64,000 bases of DNA from JAEMQF01 sp963791595 (GCA_963791595.1 CAWBTF010000034.1:124001-188000), one strand, 5' to 3'; positions 18,763 to 29,374 are shown, counted from the first letter of the stretch. A program made the numbers and translations. Notes: generated from the letters alone by a model not told the origin.

Positions 18763-19275
18763 TCAGCCCTTCTCCCAGCGCGGGCGCGGCTTGGAGCGCC
18801 GCTCCTTCGCTCCCGCAGGCAATCCGGCCTGGGCGGCCTCCGGCGCGACACGGCGCCAGCCGTGGCGTTGCAGCAGGCGGTACACGCTCGACAACGCCAC
18901 CGTCTTGCCGCACTGCGCTTCCATCGCCTCCTTCAGCCTCGGCACGAGCGTCGCGCCGGCGTGGTGCGCGCGCCCGCACACGGCTGCGAGCATGCGGCGC
19001 TCCTGCTCCAGCGTGGCATTGGCGCGGTTGCGCAGTTCGTGTTTGCTGCGTGGCGGCTCAGCGGAGCCTTCGGCAATCCGGCAAAAGCGCATTCGCATCG
19101 CGCACGCGGCGCTGGTGGAGCGGCCGATCGCCAGCGCCGTCTGCTCCATGCTCAGGCCGAGCACGAGCGGCAGCAACACCGCCTGCGCCGTGCGCAACTC
19201 GTCGGCCGTCTTGGCGCGTTCCAGCAAGGCACGCGCTTCGTCGAGATGTTCCACGCCACCGGGCGGACGCGCCAT
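18763..19275 (-). CDS. Helix-turn-helix protein resembling IS630-type transposase N-terminus
   Basis: A 170-residue basic protein with two HTH-like parts. The first (LGLSMEQTALAIGRSTSAAC) resembles a sigma/transposase HTH. The second (KTVALSSVYRLLQRHGWRRV) resembles the winged HTH found in IS630-family transposase N-termini. No DDE catalytic domain follows, and no inverted repeats were noticed around it. It could be a domesticated DNA-binding protein or a transposase remnant. Confidence 0.6.
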   Translation of the reverse strand: MARPPGGVEHLDEARALLERAKTADELRTAQAVLLPLVLGLSMEQTALAIGRSTSAACAMRMRFCRIAEGSAEPPRSKHELRNRANATLEQERRMLAAVCGRAHHAGATLVPRLKEAMEAQCGKTVALSSVYRLLQRHGWRRVAPEAAQAGLPAGAKERRSKPRPRWEKG

Positions 19276-19311
19276 GCCGAACCTCCACCACTGATCGCTT
19301 GATGCGACAGT

Positions 19312-21177
19312 CTAATGCGAATTCAGCTTCTCGCCCGGATTCACCGGAGCCTCTTCGTCATCGGCCGACTGCTGCAAGCGCCACATCTCCGCATAGCGCC
19401 CGTCCAGCGCCAGCAGCTCGGCGTGCGTGCCGCGCTCGACGATGCGGCCCTGCTCCATCACGAGGATCTGATCCGCGTCGACGACGGTCGACAAACGATG
19501 CGCGATCACGAGCGCCGTCTTGTTGCGCGCCGCGCTTTGCAGTTCGGCCTGGATCGCGCGTTCGTTGGCCGAGTCCAGCGCCGACGTGGCTTCGTCGAAG
19601 ATCAGGATCGGCGGGTTCTTCAGCAGCGTGCGCGCAATCGCGACGCGCTGCTTTTCGCCGCCGGAAAGCTTCAAGCCGCGCTCGCCGACCATCGTGTCGT
19701 AGCCCTTGGGCGTGGAGACGATGAAGTCGTGGATGTGCGCCGCCTTCGCCGCGGCTTCGATCTTCTCGCGGCTCGCCGAGGTTTCGCCATAGCCGATGTT
19801 GTATTCCACGGTGTCGTTGAACAGCACCGTGTCCTGCGGCACGATGCCCAGCGCCGCGCGCAGGCTCTTCTGTGTGACGCTGCGGATCTCCTGGCCGTCG
19901 ACGACGATGCGCCCGCCGTTCACGTCGTAGAAGCGAAACATCAGCCGTGCCAGCGTGCTCTTGCCCGCGCCCGAGGGGCCGACGATCGCGACCGTCTTGC
20001 CGGCGGGCACCTCGAAGCTCACGTCGTGAAGGATGGTGCGGTCCGGGTCGTAGCCGAAGCGCACGTTCTCGAAGCGCACCGCGCCGCCGCGGTTCACCAG
20101 CGGCACGGCACCCGGCGCATCGGCGATCTCGCGGTGCTGGCCGAGCAGCGCGAACATCTTTTCCATGTCGATCATCGACTGCTTGATTTCGCGGTACAGC
20201 ACGCCGAGGAAGTTGAGCGGGATGTACAGCTGGATCATCAGCGCGTTCACCAGCACCAGGTCGCCCAGCGTCATCGTGCCGTTCACGACGCCGAGCGTCG
20301 CGCGCCAGACGAGCAGCACGACGGCGATGGAGATGATGCTGCTCTGGCCGAGGTTCAGGAACGACAGCGAGGTCTGCGACTTGATCGACGCGCTTTCCAA
20401 GCGCTTCAGGTTCTCGTCGTAGCGAGTCTGCTCGAAGGCTTCGTTGCCGAAGTACTTCACCGTCTCGTAGTTGATCAGCGCATCGACCGCCTTGGTGTTG
20501 GCCTTGCTGTCCTGCTCGTTCATCGCGCGCCGGAAGTGCGTGCGCCATTCGGTGACCGTGATCGTGAATACGATGTAGGCGAGCAGCGCGCCGAGCGTGA
20601 TCACGGCGAACCAGCCGTCGAACTTGGCCGACAGCAGCGAGATCACGAGCGCCATTTCCACCAGCGTCGGCAGGATGTTGTAGATGGTGTAGTTCAGCAG
20701 CGAGTGGATCGCGCGCGAGCCGCGTTCGATGTCGCGCGACACGCCGCCGGTCTGGCGCTCGAGGTGAAAGCGCAGGCTCAAAGACAGCAGGTGGTCGAAG
20801 GTTTCCAGCGACACGCGCCGCGCGATTCGCGCCGCGACCGGGTAGAACAGGAACTCGCGCATCTCGGTGCACAGCGTCACCGAGACTCGCAGCGCGCCAT
20901 AGGCGAGCAGCAGGCTCACCGGAACGACGAGCGCCGAGCGCGCATCGCCGGGTTTCAGGTCGAGCGAGTCGACGAGTTCCTTCAGTACCAGCGGCACGCC
21001 CACGTTCGCGAACTTGGCGCCGACCAGAAAGCTGAGCGCGATCAGCACGCGCCAGCGCCATTGCCAAAGGTAGGGTCCGAGCCGCTTCAGCGTGCCCCAG
21101 TCGGAGCGCGAAACCGCGGCCGGGCTCACGCTGGCTGGCGCGGGAGGAAGGGGCAACGCGGTGCTGTGGCGGCGCAT
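19312..21177 (-). CDS. ABC exporter, ATM1/HMT1-type
   Basis: A 621-residue half-transporter with an N-terminal six-helix membrane domain and a C-terminal ATPase. Walker A is GPSGAGKSTLARL, Q-loop GIVPQDTVLF, signature KLSGGEKQRVAIA, Walker B ILIFDEATSALD and H-loop VIAHRLSTV. The membrane domain motifs RFHLERQTGGVSRDIERG and NYETVKYFGNE are typical of mitochondrial Atm1 and bacterial relatives, which export glutathione- or sulfur-linked compounds or heavy metals. The start MRRHSTALP is the first ATG after the divergent thioesterase region. Confidence 0.92.
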   Translation of the reverse strand: MRRHSTALPLPPAPASVSPAAVSRSDWGTLKRLGPYLWQWRWRVLIALSFLVGAKFANVGVPLVLKELVDSLDLKPGDARSALVVPVSLLLAYGALRVSVTLCTEMREFLFYPVAARIARRVSLETFDHLLSLSLRFHLERQTGGVSRDIERGSRAIHSLLNYTIYNILPTLVEMALVISLLSAKFDGWFAVITLGALLAYIVFTITVTEWRTHFRRAMNEQDSKANTKAVDALINYETVKYFGNEAFEQTRYDENLKRLESASIKSQTSLSFLNLGQSSIISIAVVLLVWRATLGVVNGTMTLGDLVLVNALMIQLYIPLNFLGVLYREIKQSMIDMEKMFALLGQHREIADAPGAVPLVNRGGAVRFENVRFGYDPDRTILHDVSFEVPAGKTVAIVGPSGAGKSTLARLMFRFYDVNGGRIVVDGQEIRSVTQKSLRAALGIVPQDTVLFNDTVEYNIGYGETSASREKIEAAAKAAHIHDFIVSTPKGYDTMVGERGLKLSGGEKQRVAIARTLLKNPPILIFDEATSALDSANERAIQAELQSAARNKTALVIAHRLSTVVDADQILVMEQGRIVERGTHAELLALDGRYAEMWRLQQSADDEEAPVNPGEKLNSH

Positions 21178-21229
21178 GGATGGGGTGGGTGGAAACGGCT
21201 CAAGTGAGCGCAGAGGAGGATGACTGAGA

Positions 21230-21697
21230 ATGCGAGCAGCCAACAGCAGGTGCAGCAATATGCCCGAGATTTCAAGGCCCGGCGCGCAAACCACCGAAAA
21301 CCAGCTCTCGCCCCTGCAATTGCCGGGCGACCGGCAGCTGGTGCTGCGTGTGATGCCGCTGCCCGCCGACGCCAACAGCAACGGCGACATTTTCGGCGGC
21401 TGGATCATGGCGCAGGTCGACCTGGCGGGCGCCGTGCTGCCGTCGCGAATCGCCAAGGGTCGCATCGCGACGGTGGCGGTGAATCAATTCATCTTCAAGC
21501 AGCCGGTGTCGATCGGCGACTTGCTGAGTTTCTACGCGAAAGTCGAGCACATCGGCCGCACCTCGGTCACCGTGCACGTCGAGGTCTACGCCGAGCGCAA
21601 CCCGGCGAACTTGCAGGTCGTGAAGGTGACGCAGGCCAATGTCACCTATGTCGCGATCGATGCGAATGGTCAGCCCCGGGAACTGCCCACTCGCTGA
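21230..21697 (+). CDS. Acyl-CoA thioesterase, YciA-like hotdog
   Basis: A 155-residue single hotdog-domain protein that hydrolyses acyl-CoA. Core motifs are RVMPLPADANSNGDIFGGWI (active-site helix with the Asn and Asp of the YciA group), VAVNQFIFKQPVSIGDLLSF and VTYVAIDANGQPREL. A GGAGG lies about ten bases before the ATG at 21230. A second ATG at 21260 (MPEISRPG) is a possible alternative. It is divergent from the ABC exporter and convergent with the SDR gene. Confidence 0.92.
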   Translation: MRAANSRCSNMPEISRPGAQTTENQLSPLQLPGDRQLVLRVMPLPADANSNGDIFGGWIMAQVDLAGAVLPSRIAKGRIATVAVNQFIFKQPVSIGDLLSFYAKVEHIGRTSVTVHVEVYAERNPANLQVVKVTQANVTYVAIDANGQPRELPTR

Positions 21698-21704
21698 GTC
21701 TTGA

Positions 21705-22535
21705 TCAATCGACAAAGAAGTCGGGAAGGAACTGCTTCGTTCCCGGCTTGACGCTGTAGCGCTCGAAGTCGGTGACGCCGTGCTGCGCGAGCAGTGTGTC
21801 GTCGATGAAGAAATTGCCCGTCGTCGTCTTGGCGTCGCTCGTGAGAACCAGGTACGCCGCGTCGGCCAGGATTTCGGGCGTGCGGCATTTCGAGATGTCG
21901 ATCCCCGGAATCATCTGCAGCGCTGCGGTGTTGATCACGGTACGTGGCCAAAGGCTGTTCACCCCAATGCCCAGCGGCCTGAACTCACCCGCGTGGCCGA
22001 GCGTGCATTCGCTCATGCCGTACTTGGCCATCGTGTACGCGACATGCGGGCTGAACCAATGTTCGCGCATCGACAGCGGCGGCGACAGGTTCAGCACATG
22101 CGGGTTCCTCCCGGCCTGCGCCGACTTGGTCAGATGCGGCAGGCAGATCTGCGTGCACAAGTAAGTGCCGCGCACGTTCACGCCGAACATCAGGTCGAAG
22201 CGCTTGATCGGCGTTGCGGGTGTGGTCGTGAGACTGATGGCACTCGCGTTGTTCACCAGGATGTCGATGCCACCGAAACGCGTCACCGCCTGCTCCACCG
22301 CTGCGATCACGCTCGCTTCATCGCGGATGTCGGTCTGCACCGGCAGCGCCTTGCCGCCAGCGGCCTCGATTTCCGCCGCGGCGCTGTGTATCGTTCCAGG
22401 CAGCTTGGGGTTCACTTCCGCGGTCTTGGCCGCGATCACGATGTTCGCGCCGTCGCGCGCGGCGCGCTTGGCGATCGCCAGGCCAATGCCGCGCGACGCG
22501 CCGGTGATGAAGAGCGTTTTGCCTTTCAGGTTCAT
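21705..22535 (-). CDS. Short-chain dehydrogenase, HSDL2-like
   Basis: A 276-residue SDR enzyme with the NAD(P) motif TGASRGIGLAIAK, the structural LVNNASA, and a catalytic region YTMAKYGMS (Tyr and Lys). The usual Ser position is in VLNLSPPLS. The tail GVTDFERYSVKPG matches the peroxisomal HSDL2/mitochondrial SDR group linked to fatty-acid metabolism. It is the last gene of the beta-oxidation cluster, 12 bases after the enoyl-CoA hydratase, and probably acts on acyl-CoA-derived hydroxy/keto compounds (inference). Confidence 0.9.
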   Translation of the reverse strand: MNLKGKTLFITGASRGIGLAIAKRAARDGANIVIAAKTAEVNPKLPGTIHSAAAEIEAAGGKALPVQTDIRDEASVIAAVEQAVTRFGGIDILVNNASAISLTTTPATPIKRFDLMFGVNVRGTYLCTQICLPHLTKSAQAGRNPHVLNLSPPLSMREHWFSPHVAYTMAKYGMSECTLGHAGEFRPLGIGVNSLWPRTVINTAALQMIPGIDISKCRTPEILADAAYLVLTSDAKTTTGNFFIDDTLLAQHGVTDFERYSVKPGTKQFLPDFFVD

Positions 22536-22547
22536 CGCGGCGTTCCT

Positions 22548-23318
22548 TCAGCTGAACTTGGAAAAATCGGGCGCGCGCTTCTGGAAGAAGGCCTGGAACG
22601 CCTCTTTCGCTTCCGGGCTGCGCAGGCGCTGCGCGAACACCTCGCCTTCGATCAGAATCGTTTTCAGGATGTCATCCGTGGTGGCGCGACGCAGCAGCTT
22701 CTTCGTCTCGCGCACGGCGCCTGGCGGCAAGGCGTTGAAGCGTTCGGCAATGCGCCGCGCGTGATTCACCACTTCGCTGGCCGGCAGTACGGCGTTCGCA
22801 ATGCCGGCCTCCACCGCATCGGCACCGGTGAACGGGTCGCCGAGCAGCAGTTTCTCGGCGGCACGCACGTTGCCCATCAGGCGCGGCAGCACCAGGCTCG
22901 AGCCGAATTCGGGAACCAGCCCCAGGCCGACGAATGGCATTGCCAGGCGCGCTTCGTCGGAGACGTAGACCAGGTCGCAATGCAGCAACATCGTCGTGCC
23001 GATGCCGATGGCCGCGCCGGTGACCGCTGCAACAACGGGTTTGTCGATGCCGAGCAGCGCGCGCATGAACTGCAGCGCCGGCGACTCGTCCGCCTTCACG
23101 CCGGCCGAGCGGCTGGCGAAGTCTTCGATGTCGTTGCCCGACGTGAAGATGCCCGGCTGGCCGGTGATCAGGACGGCGCGCACCGCCGCGTCGGCCTGCG
23201 CGGCGAGCAGCGCGTCGGTCATCGCCTTGTACATCGCGCCGGTCAGCGCGTTCTTCTTTTCCGGGCGCGCGATTTCGATCGTCCAGACGCCGTTCAACGT
23301 GGCACAACGGATGCTCAT
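22548..23318 (-). CDS. Enoyl-CoA hydratase/isomerase
   Basis: A 256-residue crotonase-fold enzyme. Motifs are EIARPEKKNALTGAMY, the oxyanion-hole residues in FTSGNDIEDF, VVAAVTGAAIGIGTTMLLHC and DEARLAMPFVGLGLVPEFGS. The active-site Glu pair of classic hydratases is only partly present (PEFGS), so the substrate and whether it hydrates or isomerises are open. It is preceded by AAGGAGAC, a good Shine-Dalgarno. It belongs to the minus-strand beta-oxidation gene string. Confidence 0.92.
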   Translation of the reverse strand: MSIRCATLNGVWTIEIARPEKKNALTGAMYKAMTDALLAAQADAAVRAVLITGQPGIFTSGNDIEDFASRSAGVKADESPALQFMRALLGIDKPVVAAVTGAAIGIGTTMLLHCDLVYVSDEARLAMPFVGLGLVPEFGSSLVLPRLMGNVRAAEKLLLGDPFTGADAVEAGIANAVLPASEVVNHARRIAERFNALPPGAVRETKKLLRRATTDDILKTILIEGEVFAQRLRSPEAKEAFQAFFQKRAPDFSKFS

Positions 23319-23347
23319 GTTCTTGTCTCCTTGGGGTGGCGCGGCGC

Positions 23348-24547
<1,200 letters not shown>

Positions 24548-24585
24548 GATTGTTCCTTCGCAAAGGCCTCAGTCTCTTGTCTCTC

Positions 24586-24666
24586 GTCATCCCGGCGAAA
24601 GCCGGGATCCACCGCTGGCCGACACAGGGTCTTCGCGCAGTGGATCCCGGCTTTCGCCGGGATGAC
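24586..24666. repeat. REP-like inverted repeat pair
   Basis: Two copies of the palindrome GTCATCCCGGCGAAAGCCGG face each other as an inverted pair (24586-24613 and about 24638-24666) around a 25-base centre. The unit also occurs at 31566-31675 and 45736-45917, so it is a dispersed intergenic family. Here it lies between the fadB-like and thiolase genes. It can form a long hairpin and could affect mRNA stability or attenuate transcription in the operon (inference). Confidence 0.85.
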
Positions 24667-24673
24667 AGTTCCC

Positions 24674-25594
24674 CTAGTTGCGAACCGGTTTGCCGGTCTG
24701 CAGCATGCCCATGATCCGCTCCTGAGTCTTCGGGTGTTCGAGCAGGCCGCAGAAGTGCTTGCGCTCGAGCGCCATCAGGTACTCCTCGGTGACGAGCGAG
24801 CCGGCGTCGACTTCGCCGCCGCACACCACGTCGGCGATCAGCGATGAGATGTGGAAGTCGTGCGCGCTGATGAAGCCGCCGTCGCGCATGTTCGCGAGCT
24901 GCACCTTGATCGTCGCGATTCCTGAGCGGCCCGCCACGGGAATCAGCGATTTCATTGGCGCGCGGTAACCGCTGTCGAACATCGCCTTCGCTTGCGCCGT
25001 CGCGACGAACAGCAGTTCGTCCTTGTGCGGCACGATGACGTCGGTATCCAACAAGTACCCGAGCTTGCGCGACTCGATCGCGCTCGTGCCCACCTTGGCC
25101 ATCGCCGCACTCGTGAAGCCGTCGGTGAGGAACTTGAAGATGTCGGCATTCGCGTTCCCGGCATTTGCCATCTCCGCCGCGCGACGCGCGATGTACGCGA
25201 GGCCGCCACCACCGGGAATCAGGCCCACGCCCACTTCCACCAGGCCGACGTAGCTCTCCATCGCCGCGACACGCTTGGCCGAATAGACCGCCAGCTCGCA
25301 GCCGCCGCCGAGCGCCAGGCCACGGATCGCTGACACGACCGGCACACCCGCGTAGCGGATGCGCAGCATCGCGTCCTGCAGCTTCTTCTCCTCGGGCGCG
25401 ATGCCCTTCGCGCCGCTCTTCATGAACACCGGCATCAGCGACTCGAGGTTCGCACCGGCCGAGAACACGTCGTCGGGCGACCAGATCACGAGACCCTTGT
25501 ACTTCGCCTCGGCGATTTCCACCGCTTTCAGCAAGCCGGCCACCACGTCCGGGCTGATCAGGTGCAGCTTCGCGGTGATGCTGGCGATCAGCAC
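24674..25594 (-). CDS. FadB-like multifunctional enzyme, hydratase part (split by frameshift)
   Basis: This 306-residue frame is the C-terminal crotonase part of a two-domain beta-oxidation enzyme. It shows GLVIWSPDDVFSAGANLESL, AIRGLALGGGCELAVYSAKR and VGLIPGGGGLAYIARRA. It begins MLIASITAKLH directly after the stop of the dehydrogenase frame. At 25595-25600 the DNA reads GGCTGAGGTGCTGATC. Removing one base joins WSLDG to EVLIASI, and together the two frames would give the usual length of about 798 residues. So this is one gene with a single extra base, or a recently split gene. Confidence 0.88.
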   Translation of the reverse strand: MLIASITAKLHLISPDVVAGLLKAVEIAEAKYKGLVIWSPDDVFSAGANLESLMPVFMKSGAKGIAPEEKKLQDAMLRIRYAGVPVVSAIRGLALGGGCELAVYSAKRVAAMESYVGLVEVGVGLIPGGGGLAYIARRAAEMANAGNANADIFKFLTDGFTSAAMAKVGTSAIESRKLGYLLDTDVIVPHKDELLFVATAQAKAMFDSGYRAPMKSLIPVAGRSGIATIKVQLANMRDGGFISAHDFHISSLIADVVCGGEVDAGSLVTEEYLMALERKHFCGLLEHPKTQERIMGMLQTGKPVRN

Positions 25595-25595
25595 C

Positions 25596-27071
25596 TCAGC
25601 CGTCGAGGCTCCAGACGCGGATTTCGGCGTTCTTGAATTCCTCCGTGCCGCTCTTCAAGGGCTCGGCCGCGCCCGAGCCGGAAACGTTCTCTCGGAACAA
25701 CTGGCGCTGGTAGACGGGCAGCGAACGCGGCTCGACGAACTTGGCCGTCTTCGGGCTCCACGAGCCCATCGGCGTGTGCACCGCCTGCTGCGCGGCGACC
25801 GGGCCGTCGAACACCCATCCGGGCAACGGCGCTTTGCTCAGCGCCTTGCCGGCGTCGATGTCGGCTTTGACCCATTGCGCCACCTGGTTCCAGCCGGCTT
25901 GCTGCCACAGCTCGAACGGGCCCATCTGCGTGCCGAAGCCCCAGCGCATCGCGAGATCCACGTCGCGCGCGGTCGGGGCGATGTCGGCCAGGTGCACCGC
26001 CGCGTAGTGGAAGCTGTCGCGCAGGATCGCCCAGAGGAACTGCGCCTGCGGGTTCGTCGATTCGCGCAGCAGCTTCAGGCGTTCCGCCGGAGGCTTCTTC
26101 AGCATTCGCTCGACGATCGCTTCCGCCTTGCCACCACCCGCAACGTACTCGCCCTTGGCCGGGTCCAGGCGCAGGATGTCCTTGCCGACCTTTTTGTAGA
26201 AGCCCGCGCCCGTCTTCTGGCCGAGAGCGCCTTTCTCGATCAACCCCGCCAGCGCCGGCGGCGTGCCGAAGCTCGGGTAGAACGGGTCGTCGTGCAAGTT
26301 GTCTTGCAGCGTCTTGATCACATGCGCCAGCGTGTCCAGGCCCACCACGTCGGCGGTGCGGAACGTGCCGCTGCCGGCGCGGCCGAGCTTCTTGCCTGTC
26401 AGGTCGTCGACGACGTCGTAGCTGAGGCCAAACGTCTCGGCCTCCTTGATCGTCGCCAGCATGCCGGCGATACCGACCCGGTTCGCGATGAAGTTCGGCG
26501 TGTCGAGCGCGCGCACCACACCCTTGCCGAGCGAGGTGGTGACGAAGGCTTCGAGCTGGTCGAGGATTTCCGGCAAGGTGCCCGGCGCGGCGATCAGCTC
26601 CACCAGTTGCATGTAGCGCGGCGGGTTGAAGAAGTGGATGCCGCAAAAACGCGGTTTGATTTCTTCGGGCAGCACTTGCGACAGCTTCGTGATCGACAAA
26701 CCCGAGGTGTTGCTTGCGACGATCGCGTGCGGCGCCAAGGCCGGCGCGATGCGCTTGTACAAGTCGAGCTTCCAATCCAGACGTTCGGCGATCGCTTCGA
26801 TCACCAGGTCGCACTCGCGCAACTTGTCAAGGTGTTCGTCGTAGTTCGCCGGCTCGATGAACGCGGCATCCTCGGAAATTCCCAAAGCCGCTGGCTTGAG
26901 TTTCTTCAGTCCATCGACGGCCTTGGTGACGATGGCGTTCTTCGGCCCCTCCTTGGCTGCCAGATCGAACAGCACCACCGGCACCTTGACGTTGACCAGG
27001 TGCGCGGCGATCTGCGCGCCCATCACACCGGCGCCGAGCACCGCGACCTTTCGCACTTGAAATCGATTCAT
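25596..27071 (-). CDS. FadB-like 3-hydroxyacyl-CoA dehydrogenase part (split by frameshift)
   Basis: A 491-residue frame starting MNRFQVRKVAVLGAGVMGAQ (NAD-binding Rossmann motif). It has AIVASNTSGLSITKL, the catalytic-site FCGIHFFNPPRYMQLVE, PNFIANRVGIAGM and a second 3HCDH C-terminal domain (RDSFHYAAVHLADIAPTARD). It oxidises 3-hydroxyacyl-CoA to 3-ketoacyl-CoA. It ends prematurely at 25596 by the frameshift described for the downstream hydratase frame. It starts 2 bases from the stop of the DUF2147 gene. Confidence 0.92.
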   Translation of the reverse strand: MNRFQVRKVAVLGAGVMGAQIAAHLVNVKVPVVLFDLAAKEGPKNAIVTKAVDGLKKLKPAALGISEDAAFIEPANYDEHLDKLRECDLVIEAIAERLDWKLDLYKRIAPALAPHAIVASNTSGLSITKLSQVLPEEIKPRFCGIHFFNPPRYMQLVELIAAPGTLPEILDQLEAFVTTSLGKGVVRALDTPNFIANRVGIAGMLATIKEAETFGLSYDVVDDLTGKKLGRAGSGTFRTADVVGLDTLAHVIKTLQDNLHDDPFYPSFGTPPALAGLIEKGALGQKTGAGFYKKVGKDILRLDPAKGEYVAGGGKAEAIVERMLKKPPAERLKLLRESTNPQAQFLWAILRDSFHYAAVHLADIAPTARDVDLAMRWGFGTQMGPFELWQQAGWNQVAQWVKADIDAGKALSKAPLPGWVFDGPVAAQQAVHTPMGSWSPKTAKFVEPRSLPVYQRQLFRENVSGSGAAEPLKSGTEEFKNAEIRVWSLDG

Positions 27072-27073
27072 GT

Positions 27074-27511
27074 TCACTCCACGCGCAGCCAAGTTTGGGT
27101 ACGGAAAAACGGGCCGATGTAGCCGCGCACCTGCAGCACCTTGCCGCCGTCGACCGGCTTGAGGCGCAGCCTGTAGACCTTGCCGTTGTTCGGGTCGAGG
27201 ATGTCGCCACCTTCCCAGACTTCGTTGTCGTCGGCGCTTTGCTTCGCGTTGCGAACGATCGTCATGCCCAGCACCGGTTTGTCTTTGCGCTCGTCGCTGC
27301 ACTGGTCGCACTTTGATTTCTGCTTGGCGGGGTCGGCGATCTTCTCGACCTTGCCCGACAAGGTGCCGCCGCTGTCGACGATGCGCACCCAGGACTTTTC
27401 CTGTTTGGTCTCGTCGTCGATCGTCTTCCACAGTCCCGCCGGCGTGGCCTGGGCGAATGCGCCGGCGTTCGCGAACGCAAACGCCGCGGCGAGCAGGGTC
27501 GTTCTCAGCAT
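27074..27511 (-). CDS. DUF2147 secreted protein
   Basis: A 145-residue exported protein with a signal peptide (MLRTTLLAAAFAFANAGAFA). A lipocalin-like DUF2147 domain follows: PAGLWKTIDDETKQEKSWVR, a CDQC pair, KPVLGMTIVRN and the C-terminal VRGYIGPFFRTQTWLRV. Such proteins often sit next to acyl-CoA dehydrogenase/fadB genes in this group of bacteria, perhaps sensing or binding lipids, but no function is established. It lies between the acyl-CoA dehydrogenase and fadB-like genes and likely shares their transcript. Confidence 0.9.
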   Translation of the reverse strand: MLRTTLLAAAFAFANAGAFAQATPAGLWKTIDDETKQEKSWVRIVDSGGTLSGKVEKIADPAKQKSKCDQCSDERKDKPVLGMTIVRNAKQSADDNEVWEGGDILDPNNGKVYRLRLKPVDGGKVLQVRGYIGPFFRTQTWLRVE

Positions 27512-27550
27512 GTTCAGGTCTCCTTGTTTCAGGGCCGCTTCAATGCGGCA

Positions 27551-29341
27551 TCAGAAGTGCGCTTCTTCCATTTCCATCAACGGTGCCAATCCGGCGCGGG
27601 CGCTGCGGATCAGCCCGGCGGTCTCGGGCAGCAGCTTGGCGAAATAGAACCGCGCGGTGGCGAGCTTGGCCTTGTAGAACGGGTCGCCGCTGCCCTGTTT
27701 GGCCAGCGCCACCTTGGCCATGCGCGCCCAGAAGTAGGCAAACACCAGGTGGCCGCAGATGCGCAGGTAGTCCACCGAAGCGGCGCCCACTTCGTCGGCG
27801 TTCTGGAACGCTTTCATGCCCAGTTCGGTGGTCAACTTCGTCACCTTGTCGCCCAGGTCGGCAAGCGGGTTCACGAACTCCTGCATCGCCTCGTTCACGC
27901 CTTCTTCCTCGATGAACTCGGCCACCATCTTGCCGAACTTCTTGAGCTTCTTGCCGTTGTCGGCGAGCACCTTGCGGCCCAGCAGGTCGAGCGACTGTAC
28001 CGTGTTCGTGCCCTCGTAGATCATGTTGATGCGCGAGTCGCGAACGAACTGCTCCATGCCCCATTCCCTGATGTAGCCGTGCCCGCCGAACACCTGCATG
28101 CAGTGCGAGGTGGCGATCCAGGCGTTGTCGGTGAGGAAGGCCTTGAAGATCGGCGTGAGCAGCGCCACCATGTCGGCGCACTCGGCACGCTCCTGCGCAT
28201 CGTCGCTGCTCAGTTCCTTGTCGATCGCGAGCGTGGTCCACATCGCGAACGCGCGGCCCGCCTCAGCGTAGGCGCGCGCGGTCAGCAGCATCTTGCGCAC
28301 GTCGGGGTGGTGGATGATCGCGTCGGCCGGCTTGTCCGGGTTCTTCGGGCCCGACAGGGACCGCATCTGGATCCGGTCTTTCGCGTAGACGACGGCGTTC
28401 TGGTACGCCACTTCCGTGAGGCCCAGGCCCTGCATGCCCACACCCAGGCGAGCCGCGTTCATCATCACGAACATCGCCGGCAAGCCCTTGTTGGGCTGGC
28501 CCACCATTTCACCCACCGCGCCGTCGAGCACGATCTGCGCCGTGGCATTGCCGTGGATGCCCATCTTGTGTTCCAGGCCGCCGCAGTAGATGCCGTTGCG
28601 CACGCCCAGGCTGCCGTCGGCTTTGGGCATGAACTTGGGCACGACGAACAGCGAGATGCCTTTCGAGCCCGCCGGGGCATCCGGCAGCCGCGCCAGCACC
28701 AGGTGCACGATGTTCTCGGCCATGTCGTGTTCGCCGGCCGAGATGAAGATCTTGTTGCCGGTGAGCTTGTAGCTGCCGTCTGGCTGCGGCTCGGCCTTGG
28801 TTCGCAGCAAGCCGAGGTCGGTGCCGCAATGCGCTTCCGTCAGGCACATCGTGCCCGTCCACTGACCGCTCGTCAGCTTGGGCAGGTACATCTTCTTCTG
28901 CGCGTCCGAGCCATGCTTGTGCAGCGCCTCGTACGCGCCGTGCGACAGCCCCGGGTACATCGTCCACGCCTGGTTCGCCGAATTGAGCATTTCGTAGAAG
29001 CACTGGTTCAGCACATGCGGCAGGCCTTGCCCGCCGAACGCCGGGTCCGCGCTCAACGCCGGCCATCCACCTTCGACGAACTTGGCATAGGCCTCCTTGA
29101 AGCCGCTGGGCGCGCGCACCTCATGCGTCGCCGCATCGAGCGTGCAGCCTTGCGCGTCGCCGCTCAGGTTGAGCGGCGCCACCACCTCGGCGGCAAAGCG
29201 CCCGGCTTCTTCGAGCACCGCGTTGATCGTGTCGGTGTCGACTTCAGCGTGCTTCGGCAAGGCCCGCAGCTCGTCGGTGACGTTCAAGAGCTCGTGCAGA
29301 ACGAACTTCATGTCGCGCAGCGGTGGGGTGTATTGGGGCAT
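27551..29341 (-). CDS. Acyl-CoA dehydrogenase, long form
   Basis: A 596-residue flavoenzyme for the first step of beta-oxidation. It has the N-terminal extension MPQYTPPLRDMKFVLHELL typical of the FadE5/DmdC-like group. FAD/substrate motifs are TGTMCLTEAHCGTDLG and KLTGNKIFISAGEHDM. The catalytic glutamate region is CMQVFGGHGYIREWGMEQ, and a C-terminal four-helix extension (ACAD_C type) is present. It is the first enzyme gene downstream of the TetR regulator, so it probably heads the operon that runs to the SDR gene. Confidence 0.94.
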   Translation of the reverse strand: MPQYTPPLRDMKFVLHELLNVTDELRALPKHAEVDTDTINAVLEEAGRFAAEVVAPLNLSGDAQGCTLDAATHEVRAPSGFKEAYAKFVEGGWPALSADPAFGGQGLPHVLNQCFYEMLNSANQAWTMYPGLSHGAYEALHKHGSDAQKKMYLPKLTSGQWTGTMCLTEAHCGTDLGLLRTKAEPQPDGSYKLTGNKIFISAGEHDMAENIVHLVLARLPDAPAGSKGISLFVVPKFMPKADGSLGVRNGIYCGGLEHKMGIHGNATAQIVLDGAVGEMVGQPNKGLPAMFVMMNAARLGVGMQGLGLTEVAYQNAVVYAKDRIQMRSLSGPKNPDKPADAIIHHPDVRKMLLTARAYAEAGRAFAMWTTLAIDKELSSDDAQERAECADMVALLTPIFKAFLTDNAWIATSHCMQVFGGHGYIREWGMEQFVRDSRINMIYEGTNTVQSLDLLGRKVLADNGKKLKKFGKMVAEFIEEEGVNEAMQEFVNPLADLGDKVTKLTTELGMKAFQNADEVGAASVDYLRICGHLVFAYFWARMAKVALAKQGSGDPFYKAKLATARFYFAKLLPETAGLIRSARAGLAPLMEMEEAHF

Positions 29342-29374
29342 GGTGGCCTCGCTTGGGGTGGGAAAAGTGGGAGA

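Noticed and set aside
18763..19275. Complete IS630 element
   Set aside because: Only HTH parts are present; no DDE domain, no terminal inverted repeats and no TA target duplication seen.
25590..25605. Programmed frameshift joining the two fadB-like frames
   Set aside because: No slippery heptamer and no known case in this enzyme; sequence error or mutation is simpler, and other genes in the window have similar +1 breaks.
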